NCBI GenBank assembly: GCA_947493585.1
Contig: CANLRI010000003.1
Location: forward strand, 1-64,000
Length of the DNA: 64,000 nucleotides
Direction: 5' to 3'
Source: an uncultured Planococcus sp.
GTDB lineage: Bacteria; Bacillota; Bacilli; Bacillales_A; Planococcaceae
The translations under genes and the position numbers were made by a program. A model generated the notes under the pieces. The model was not told where the DNA came from, made no database searches, and saw only the letters and a program-made list of their open reading frames with translations. How positions within the stretch are numbered: the stretch's first letter is position 1; every line of letters starts with the position of its first letter. This document shows positions 57,697-64,000 of the stretch, one piece after another.

Positions 57697-60051
57697 TCAT
57701 TCAGGGATGAGCGTTAATTCGGCTCCTTCCACATCACCTTCGATGCGGGTTTCGTGAAATTCGCCTTGCGCCCATTTGTCGACTTGGTTATGGAAAAAGT
57801 CGGATTTCATATGGCCGCTCAATCCGGGCCCGACAATATGATAGGCTTTCGATAAATCGGCAAGGTCGGCCACAAAACGCCATGAAGCCCCGTGGTCGAC
57901 ATCACCGTTATCATTGAAAGCTGCCGCCTGGACAGTAATATTCGAGCCGCCCACCGGTACTTTTTCTGGATTTAGGAAACGCTCGAGAATCGGCGAGGCT
58001 CCGGCGACAGGATGAGGGAAGGTCAATTGATGGTAGTCGCCCCATTCCCAATCTTCCGGATTATCGCCTTGTTCGCTTTCGATATTGGCAAGTGCAATTT
58101 CAAGTGAATCCGCCAGCCACTTGCCGGTGCCGCCGTATTCACGCACCCATGCACCCTCGTCGCCTTCAAAAGCATTGCGCAACAAGGCGTCCGTAATATG
58201 ATTTTTGCCTGACAGCATGTCATAGACGTCGTCAGGAAATTGTTCTTCGAATAAGGTGTCCGGCAATTGGCGCATCCAGGTATGGAACACGAAAGGCGCT
58301 GCCTGGCCTGCCCCATCCACCTGATCCCAGTCACGCAGCATGCTGAACAGCCCTTTGTGGTCATCCGTCACTTTTTCGACTTCTGCCATCATGCCTTCAA
58401 GAAATTCTGCAGCGTACAGATTTTTCTGGTCCATCTGCAAGGCCATCATGTCTTCAGCTGTTAGTTTATCGCCGCCTTCGAGCACTTCCGCGATGTGCTC
58501 ATAGCGATAAGGCTGCGCCCAGAAATCCGTAATGTGGTACGGATAGCTGTCATCTATAACTTGGTTATTGGCAGTCGCGATAAACCCGGATTCCGGATTG
58601 ACTGAACGCGGCAGCTCATCAAATGGCACATAGCCATCCCATCCATATTCAGCAGAATCCCCCGGCACTGGCAATTGCCCGTCGCCTTGCTTGCGTATTG
58701 GAATACGCCCGTTCGCCTTGTACGCAATGGTGCCGTCCGTCGATGCGAACACAAAGTTTTGTGCAGGCGCTTGGAAATCTTCCAAAGCTGTTTCAAATTG
58801 TTCCCAGTTCTCCGCTTTATTAAAATTCAACACAGCCTGCAGTTCAAGTGTCGGCTCAAGTGCAGTCCATTGCATGGAAAAGACAGCGGAAGGCTCTTCT
58901 TCTTCATATAAAACAGGTGACACAATCGGGCCATGGCGCGTCACGAGCACTTCGAAATCAACCGTCTCCCCATCCTTCACCTTGATCGGTTCATTCAACA
59001 CTTCCGCTTGCTCCCACTGCCCTTCGTAACGGAACTGTGTCGGATCTTCAGGGTTCGGCGTTTCGATATAGAGATCCTGTACATCCGGGCCGACATTTGT
59101 CACGCCCCATGCGATTTGTTCGTTATGTCCAAGGATAATTCCCGGAATGCCCGCGAAGATGACGCCGCTGACATTTTGTTCAGGCGACTCCAAATGCATC
59201 TGGTACCAAATCGATGGTGTGCTGAGGCCAAGGTGCGGATCATCTGCTAATAGCGGCAGCCCGCTTTCCGTTTTATCCCCCGACACCACCCAATTGTTGC
59301 TGCCATTGAACTCAGGCGGAATGACCGACGGGTCGAAAGCACCGGCAACTGAGACCGGCTGTTTTTTATTGGCTGCCAAAATCGCAGGCGCATCTTCTGG
59401 GTAGCGGATAAACAATTCGCGTGCTTTGTCTTCCGGGAATTCATTCAACGCCCAATGCTGGACAGCGAGCGAATTCCAATGGCCCCCAAGGTCGTAAGCC
59501 ATGAACTTGCCGATCGCTAAAGAATCGACGGGCGTCCACGGTTCGGGTTCATAGCCGAGCAGCGCGAATTCATAGCTGAGGCGCCCCTCTTCTTTCGCTT
59601 CTTCGATATACGCATTGACGCCTTCTGCGTACCACTCAAGTACTTGTTTTGCTTCCTCTCCGTAACCCGACCAAGACGCTTCGCCGGCACGCCGCAAACT
59701 GAAGGTGCGGAAATATTTATCGGTATCGACGGCAGCTTCGCCGATCACTTCAGCCAAGCGTCCACTTGCTTGCCGTCTCGATAGATCCATCTGAAACAAG
59801 CGGTCTTGTGCCTGCACGTACCCTTGCGCTCGGTATAAATCCGCATCGCTTTGTGCCTGGATATGCGGCACTCCGATATCATCCCGCACGACAGTTACTT
59901 GTTGTTCTAAACCGGGTACAGCCACTTCCCCTTCAATAACTGGTTTCGACTTCGATATGTAAGCGTTTGCAAAAATACCTGCAACAATTGCCAGCCCGAG
60001 CAATGAGCCGAATGCAATCAACAGCCATTTTAGCCACTTTTTCTTTTTCAT
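57697..60051 (-). CDS. Penicillin acylase family protein (Ntn hydrolase)
   Basis: 784 aa. An N-terminal hydrophobic anchor (WLKWLLIAFGSLLGLAIVAGIF, about residues 5-26), the alpha chain, then the autocleavage site at EFNG/SNNWVVSG (about 254-264) whose Ser is the Ntn nucleophile, then the large beta chain (HGASWRFVADL near 715). These enzymes hydrolyse acylated amides such as penicillin or acyl-homoserine lactones; the real substrate is unknown. The frame opens at 60111; AAAGGGGG before the ATG at 60051 sets the start. Confidence 0.9.
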   Translation of the reverse strand: MKKKKWLKWLLIAFGSLLGLAIVAGIFANAYISKSKPVIEGEVAVPGLEQQVTVVRDDIGVPHIQAQSDADLYRAQGYVQAQDRLFQMDLSRRQASGRLAEVIGEAAVDTDKYFRTFSLRRAGEASWSGYGEEAKQVLEWYAEGVNAYIEEAKEEGRLSYEFALLGYEPEPWTPVDSLAIGKFMAYDLGGHWNSLAVQHWALNEFPEDKARELFIRYPEDAPAILAANKKQPVSVAGAFDPSVIPPEFNGSNNWVVSGDKTESGLPLLADDPHLGLSTPSIWYQMHLESPEQNVSGVIFAGIPGIILGHNEQIAWGVTNVGPDVQDLYIETPNPEDPTQFRYEGQWEQAEVLNEPIKVKDGETVDFEVLVTRHGPIVSPVLYEEEEPSAVFSMQWTALEPTLELQAVLNFNKAENWEQFETALEDFQAPAQNFVFASTDGTIAYKANGRIPIRKQGDGQLPVPGDSAEYGWDGYVPFDELPRSVNPESGFIATANNQVIDDSYPYHITDFWAQPYRYEHIAEVLEGGDKLTAEDMMALQMDQKNLYAAEFLEGMMAEVEKVTDDHKGLFSMLRDWDQVDGAGQAAPFVFHTWMRQLPDTLFEEQFPDDVYDMLSGKNHITDALLRNAFEGDEGAWVREYGGTGKWLADSLEIALANIESEQGDNPEDWEWGDYHQLTFPHPVAGASPILERFLNPEKVPVGGSNITVQAAAFNDNGDVDHGASWRFVADLADLSKAYHIVGPGLSGHMKSDFFHNQVDKWAQGEFHETRIEGDVEGAELTLIPE

Positions 60052-60112
60052 GAATAATCCCCCTTTGTGATTTTCATTCGACCGATTTAGTGGAAAATCC
60101 TTCCTCGCCATT

Positions 60113-60141
60113 AAAAAAAGCCTGCCGCAAGGGCAAGCTTA
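60113..60141 (-). terminator. Terminator after the K+/H+ antiporter gene
   Basis: Minus-strand AGCTTGCC/GGCAGGCT arms (one mismatch) with a short loop, then a T-run; it begins within the stop codon region. Confidence 0.78.
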
Positions 60142-61623
60142 GTTGACGAAATCTTCTTCTCCAAGCACTAATTTCACTTTCGGCACTTGTTTCTTTTCAG
60201 TAAGGACATACAGCACATCGCCTTTTCTGAGGCGTGTCGTGCCGGTCGGCATGACGAGCTTGCCAGAACGGATGATGGCGCTAATCAAGGTCTGATTCGG
60301 AAGGCCGATCGTCTGCACCAACTGGCCGGCGAAGGGTGATTTTTCCGATAGTTCAACTTCAAGCATTTCTGCATTGGCACGGTCCATCGACACCAGTTCC
60401 AGTGAATGGATACGCTTTGGAACCGGACGCCCGTTCAATCCGAGTTTTTCGGCAAAAAACGGGATGGTCGAGCCTTGCAGCAACGCAGACGTCAACACGA
60501 TGAACGAAACGATATTGAAAAACATGATGCTGTTATCCATGCCGGCGAGCATCGGGAACGTTGCCAAAACGATTGGAACCGCTCCGCGCAGGCCCGCCCA
60601 GGACATGAATAGCTTTTCTTTCAAATCATAATCAAAGAACGCTGTACTGACGAAGACAGCAATCGGACGGGCTACGAAAATCAACACAAACGATAGTACA
60701 AGCCCTTTCCATATAAGATCCCAGTCGGCCAATTGGCTTGGGAAAACGAGCAGCCCCAGAATGACGAACATGACAATCTGCATAAGCCAAGCAAAACCTT
60801 CATGGAAAGAAACGATCGAATAGCTATGCGTCAAATCACGCGTCCCGATTACGAGTGCTGCTAAGTAAACCGCCAGCAATCCGCTGCCGCCAAGAACGGC
60901 TGTAAAGCTATAGATGAAAATCGCAAAGCCTGCGGCAAGCACTGCGTAAAGCCCGGATGCATCAAGCCGGATCCGGTTGATGGTCCATGACGCGAACAAT
61001 CCAAGCGCCAAGCCTAGAACCAAGCCGAGTCCCATTTGAAGCACGAAGCTGCCGAGCATTTTCCAAACCGATGAATCCGGAATCATGATCAATTGAACAA
61101 ATGCGATGGTCAAAAACATCGCCATCGGGTCGTTCGTTCCTGACTCTGCTTCGAGCGTTGAGGAGATTTTAGATTTGATGTTTTGGCCTGCAAGAACCGA
61201 GAATACCGCTGCGGCATCCGTCGACCCCACGATAGACCCAAGCAGCAAAGCCTGCAGCCAAGTCAAATCAAAGACATAGTAGGCTGCGACAGCTACAATG
61301 CCTGTTGTGATCAAAACCCCAAGCGTCGCCAGGACGATTGAACCGCCGAGAACCGGGCGGATGTGCTTCCACTGGGTTTGCAAACCACCTTCGAAGAGGA
61401 TAATAATGAGGGCGACAATCCCGACCATCTGGGCAATTTCTGCGTTGGAGAAATAGATGAGGCCTGAAACATCACTGCCTAACACCATACCGAGGAACAT
61501 AAACAAAACGAGCGAGGGAACGCCGGCGCGGGCTGATACTTTCGTCATCAACACGCCAGCCAGCAGGAAGATCCCGCCGATTAAGATTATACCGTCTACA
61601 CTAAAGCTCTGTATATTGACCAC
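60139..61623 (-). CDS. K+/H+ antiporter, CPA1 family (NhaP2-like) with TrkA-C domain
   Basis: 494 aa. Twelve or more membrane helices (residues 1-390) with SIVGSTDAAAVFSVLAG (about 135-151) and LEAESGTNDPMAMFLTI (about 160-176, the acidic ion-binding site ND). A cytoplasmic TrkA-C domain (about 405-490; SPFAGQLVQTIGLP near 428) suggests gating by nucleotide or K+. GTG start with GGAG three bases upstream, so weakly initiated. An extended -10 promoter lies 26 bp upstream. Probably K+/H+ or Na+/H+ exchange in osmotic stress. Confidence 0.9.
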   Translation of the reverse strand: MVNIQSFSVDGIILIGGIFLLAGVLMTKVSARAGVPSLVLFMFLGMVLGSDVSGLIYFSNAEIAQMVGIVALIIILFEGGLQTQWKHIRPVLGGSIVLATLGVLITTGIVAVAAYYVFDLTWLQALLLGSIVGSTDAAAVFSVLAGQNIKSKISSTLEAESGTNDPMAMFLTIAFVQLIMIPDSSVWKMLGSFVLQMGLGLVLGLALGLFASWTINRIRLDASGLYAVLAAGFAIFIYSFTAVLGGSGLLAVYLAALVIGTRDLTHSYSIVSFHEGFAWLMQIVMFVILGLLVFPSQLADWDLIWKGLVLSFVLIFVARPIAVFVSTAFFDYDLKEKLFMSWAGLRGAVPIVLATFPMLAGMDNSIMFFNIVSFIVLTSALLQGSTIPFFAEKLGLNGRPVPKRIHSLELVSMDRANAEMLEVELSEKSPFAGQLVQTIGLPNQTLISAIIRSGKLVMPTGTTRLRKGDVLYVLTEKKQVPKVKLVLGEEDFVN

Positions 61624-61648
61624 CTACTCCATAAATTACTTTGAATTC

Positions 61649-61657
61649 ATTATACCA
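61649..61657 (-). promoter_or_regulatory. Promoter of the K+/H+ antiporter gene
   Basis: Minus-strand extended -10 TGG-TATAAT with TTTAAA 17 bases upstream. Confidence 0.65.
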
Positions 61658-61674
61658 TAATAATGGCTCTATTT

Positions 61675-61710
61675 AAAAAAGCAGCACTCCATATAAAGAG
61701 TGCCGCAAGT
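61675..61710 (-). terminator. Terminator after murB
   Basis: Minus-strand GCGGCACTC and GAGTGCTGC arms around an eight-base loop and six T, just past the murB stop. Confidence 0.85.
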
Positions 61711-61715
61711 TGAAA

Positions 61716-62633
61716 TCAAGCCATATCTTCGCCGACAATTTTTACTTCCAATTCTAGATCGATGCCGAATTTCTCGAACACCGCTCTTTTCACCATTTCA
61801 ATGGTTTGGATATAATCATTGGCTGTCGCGTTGTTTTTATTGACGATAAATCCGGCGTGCTTCGTTGACACTTCCGCACCGCCAAATCCTCTGCCCTGCA
61901 ATCCGCTTTCCTGTATCAGCTTGCCGGCAAAATTGCCAGGCGGCCGTTTGAAGACACTGCCTGCTGAAGGAAATTCAAGCGGTTGTTTGCTTTCGCGCTG
62001 GAACGTCAATTCGTCCATTTTCGCGTCGATAAACCGCTGCTCGCCAACTTCGAGGCCAAACTCGGAAGCAAGGACATAAAAGCCTTTTTTCGTGATGATG
62101 CTTTTCCGGTAGCCGAGTTCTAACTCGTCTTTCGTCAAGACCAGTTTTTCTCCCTCTTTCGTCAAGACGGTCGCCTGGACGATGACATCTTTGATCTCGC
62201 CGCCATATGCGCCGGCATTCATTGCCATCGCGCCGCCGATCGAGCCCGGGATGCCGCAGGCGAATTCCAAGCCTGTCAGCTGGCGGTCTGCTGCTGCGCG
62301 CGATACTTTCTTAATGTCCGCGCCCCCTTGGGCAATCACAGTTGTTCCATTGATCATGATGCCATCCAGCTTCTTGAACGTCAGCACGATTCCACGGACG
62401 CCGCCATCGCGGACGACCATATTGGAGCCATTCCCAAGCATCAATAGCGGGATATCATTGTCATATGCGTATTTTACAGTATAAGCTACTTCATCTTCCG
62501 TTGTCGGTGCTACAAATATATCGGCCGGCCCGCCCATTTTCGTCAATGTATGCAAATGCAAAGGCTCGTCCATTTTGACGTGATCTTCCGCCACAAAACG
62601 GCGCAAATCCGTCAACCAAGTTTCTTTCATCAT
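61716..62633 (-). CDS. murB: UDP-N-acetylenolpyruvoylglucosamine reductase (type II)
   Basis: 305 aa from the ATG pair 62633/62630. FAD/NADPH reduction of UDP-GlcNAc-enolpyruvate to UDP-MurNAc. FAD-binding segment LMLGNGSNMVVRDGGVRG (about residues 62-79), GIPGSIGGAMAMNAGAYGGE (about 123-142), and the catalytic serine in FPSAGSVFKRPPGNFAG (about 226-242). The frame opens at 62678 but the extra residues are not in the family, and AGAAGG is placed in front of 62633. Single gene, not in the mur cluster. Confidence 0.93.
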   Translation of the reverse strand: MMKETWLTDLRRFVAEDHVKMDEPLHLHTLTKMGGPADIFVAPTTEDEVAYTVKYAYDNDIPLLMLGNGSNMVVRDGGVRGIVLTFKKLDGIMINGTTVIAQGGADIKKVSRAAADRQLTGLEFACGIPGSIGGAMAMNAGAYGGEIKDVIVQATVLTKEGEKLVLTKDELELGYRKSIITKKGFYVLASEFGLEVGEQRFIDAKMDELTFQRESKQPLEFPSAGSVFKRPPGNFAGKLIQESGLQGRGFGGAEVSTKHAGFIVNKNNATANDYIQTIEMVKRAVFEKFGIDLELEVKIVGEDMA

Positions 62634-62742
62634 TCCAAGCAAATCCCTTCTAAACTTTTCGCTCTTAATAGTATCCATTTTTCATCATGTTTTGACAAGC
62701 GATATTGCCTTGTTAAGGACTAAAGTACGGATAAAATTTATC

Positions 62743-62769
62743 TTTAATTAAAACTATTTTAATTAAAAC
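62743..62769 (+). repeat. Tandem AT-rich repeat before the yceI promoter
   Basis: TTTAATTAAAAC occurs twice with a 15-bp period (62743-62754 and 62758-62769), just upstream of the -35 box. Each holds the TTAATTAA palindrome. UP-element or regulator site. Confidence 0.6.
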
Positions 62770-62772
62770 CTA

Positions 62773-62801
62773 TTGACTTCGAGATAATATGTGTTTATAG
62801 T
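62773..62801 (+). promoter_or_regulatory. Promoter of yceI
   Basis: TTGACT (62773-62778), 17 bases, TATAGT (62796-62801). Confidence 0.8.
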
Positions 62802-62835
62802 AAAGCTAACACATACGAAATTGGAGGAATTACTC

Positions 62836-63360
62836 ATGAAAAAATGGACAGTAGACCAAGCGCATTCAGAAATCGGATTTTCCGTGAAACACATGATGAT
62901 CTCGAAAGTGAAAGGCTCTTTCGCTTCATATGAAGCACAGGTGGAAGCAGATGAGAACAACCTGGAAAATGCATTGATCGATTTCAAAATCGACGTAACA
63001 AGCATCGATACTAATAACCAAGACCGCGACAACCACTTGCGCTCTGCAGATTTCTTTGACGCTGAGCAGCATCCATACATTACGTTCAACGCAACCGATA
63101 TCCGCAAAAAAGACGAGGACGAATATGAACTTGAAGGCGATTTGACGATCAAAGGCGTTACCCGCCCAGCAAAATTCGAAGCTGAATACGGCGGCAAAGC
63201 TACCAACCCTTGGGGCGTTGAAGTTGTTGCATACAACGTCAACGGCAAAATCAACCGCAAAGATTTCGGTTTGACATGGAACCAAGCGCTTGAAACAGGC
63301 GGCGCGCTTGTCGGCGAAGACATCAAATTGAACTTGGAAATCCAAGCAAACCCAGCATAA
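62836..63360 (+). CDS. YceI family isoprenoid-binding/lipocalin-like protein
   Basis: 174 aa, full YceI domain: WTVDQAHSEIGFSVKHMMISKVKG (read from residue 4), HLRSADFFDAEQHPYITF (about 67-84), GDLTIKGVTRPAKFEAEYGG (about 101-120). Members form a lipocalin-like barrel that binds polyisoprenoids. No signal peptide, so cytoplasmic here. The frame opens at 62791, but GGAGG is eight bases before the ATG at 62836. Confidence 0.9.
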   Translation: MKKWTVDQAHSEIGFSVKHMMISKVKGSFASYEAQVEADENNLENALIDFKIDVTSIDTNNQDRDNHLRSADFFDAEQHPYITFNATDIRKKDEDEYELEGDLTIKGVTRPAKFEAEYGGKATNPWGVEVVAYNVNGKINRKDFGLTWNQALETGGALVGEDIKLNLEIQANPA

Positions 63361-63365
63361 GCATT

Positions 63366-63399
63366 AAAAAAGGAAGCAGCGGCGGCTGCTTCCTTTTTT
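63366..63399. terminator. Bidirectional terminator after yceI
   Basis: AAAAAGGAAGCAGC / GCTGCTTCCTTTTT arms with a short loop between converging genes. Confidence 0.92.
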
Positions 63400-63404
63400 G
63401 CGTT

Positions 63405-64000
63405 TTATATGCCGCCTTCCAATTTTTTCAGCGGTTTTACAGCAGGTCCTTCCAATACCTCCCCGGTGTGCGAGAAGCGCGAGCCGTGACACGGGCAATC
63501 CCAGGAAGTTTCAGCATCGTTCCATGCTACGTCACAGCCCATATGCGTACAGGTCGGTTTGACGAGATGCACTTGTCCGTATTCATCGCGGTAGCCGCCT
63601 GCTTTTTTGCCGTCCACTTTGACAAGGCCGCCCTGCCCTTTTTCCAGGTCGTCGATTGTCTTGGAGGCTTTTTTCAGTTTGCCGCTGACCAGTTCTTTCG
63701 CCACTGATGCATTGTCTTTCAAAAAGCTTGCCGCATCAGCCGTTTTCACTTTCGGTCGCGTCGGATCGAATAGCGCAGCGTATGGGTTGTCACGCCCGAC
63801 GATTTGGTCGGTCAAGATCCGTCCGGCAATGGCACCGTTCGCCATGCCCCATTTATGGAATCCTGTCGCGACGAGAATATTTTCATACCCAGCGGTAATC
63901 GTTCCGACATAAGGGATTTTATCCAAAGTCGTCAAATCCTGCGACGACCAGCGATACGGAATTTCTTGTGCAGCGAAATAATCTTCGCCGAATTTCGCTA
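63405..64000 (-). CDS. FAD-dependent oxidoreductase with C-terminal Rieske domain, partial
   Basis: The frame is open to the window edge, so the N-terminal part is missing. What is seen: the end of a FAD-binding DAO-type domain (ATGFHKWGMANGAIAGRILTD, about 24-44 from the first visible Met) and a Rieske [2Fe-2S] domain with CTHMGC and CPCHGSRF (Cys-His ligands). B. subtilis YhfW has this fusion. GGVTGEV-like SHTGEVLEGPA follows the cluster. Substrate unknown. Confidence 0.88.
   Translation of the reverse strand, partial: AKFGEDYFAAQEIPYRWSSQDLTTLDKIPYVGTITAGYENILVATGFHKWGMANGAIAGRILTDQIVGRDNPYAALFDPTRPKVKTADAASFLKDNASVAKELVSGKLKKASKTIDDLEKGQGGLVKVDGKKAGGYRDEYGQVHLVKPTCTHMGCDVAWNDAETSWDCPCHGSRFSHTGEVLEGPAVKPLKKLEGGI

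Noticed and set aside
57664..57700. Fluoride riboswitch before crcB
   Set aside because: Only 32 bases separate the upstream acylase stop from the crcB start; no riboswitch core sequence is present.

Overview
The window looks like a chromosomal segment of a low-to-moderate GC Firmicute of the Planococcaceae (Planococcus/Planomicrobium type). This rests on close protein similarity and gene order shared with Bacillus subtilis: cshA-ydbS-ydbT, rhomboid, acpS, alr, mazE-mazF, rsbR-S-T-U-V-W-sigB-X, tex, sprT. Promoters are sigma-A and sigma-B type and intrinsic terminators are dense. I see no prophage, insertion sequence, CRISPR array or rRNA.

Layout. 1-803: a minus-strand cluster of seven tRNAs with a main and an internal promoter. 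1.1-11.1 kb: the sigma-B general stress operon with its complete stressosome branch, flanked by sprT/tex and by mazF/mazE/alr/acpS. 11.2-21.2 kb: rhomboid protease, PH-domain membrane proteins, DEAD-box helicase, esterase, murF, ddl and rodA, so mostly envelope synthesis. 21.2-26.1 kb: a 47-aa gene, the csoR-copZ-copA copper module and an efflux pump. 26.1-32.6 kb: a stress-type SDR dehydrogenase, a second efflux pump with a divergent HTH-TPR regulator, an amino acid oxidase and an MBL hydrolase. 32.6-37.3 kb: a glycosyltransferase/phosphatase pair, a squalene/phytoene-synthase-like protein and cardiolipin synthase. 37.3-38.0 kb: a gene-free stretch with a structured RNA candidate and repeats. 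38.0-52.9 kb: peptidase, MFS pumps, yidC, AraC regulator, lipid kinase, acetyltransferases, a ring-cleaving dioxygenase, cvfB, mntR and small membrane proteins. 52.9-64.0 kb: cadC-cadA, usp, P1 peptidase, crcB pair, penicillin acylase, K+/H+ antiporter, murB, yceI and the end of a Rieske oxidoreductase.

The unifying theme is general stress. Besides the sigB operon's own promoter (GTTTAA-N14-GGGTAT), I read sigma-B-like promoters in front of a glycosyltransferase plus sucrose-phosphatase-like operon, a Gsp39-type dehydrogenase, a small Lmo0937-type membrane protein, and back to back between a DUF4064 membrane protein and an undescribed 32-aa membrane peptide. A YtxH-like protein has a weaker candidate. 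The other notable item is a minus-strand RNA at about 37383-37565 with four successive hairpins, each showing RUCCU in its loop, as described for the Bacillaceae-1 RNA motif.

Metal and toxicant circuits are readable at operator level: CsoR boxes, two ArsR-type operators at cadC, an MhqR-type palindrome at the dioxygenase, and twin 17-bp operators flanking an efflux-pump promoter.
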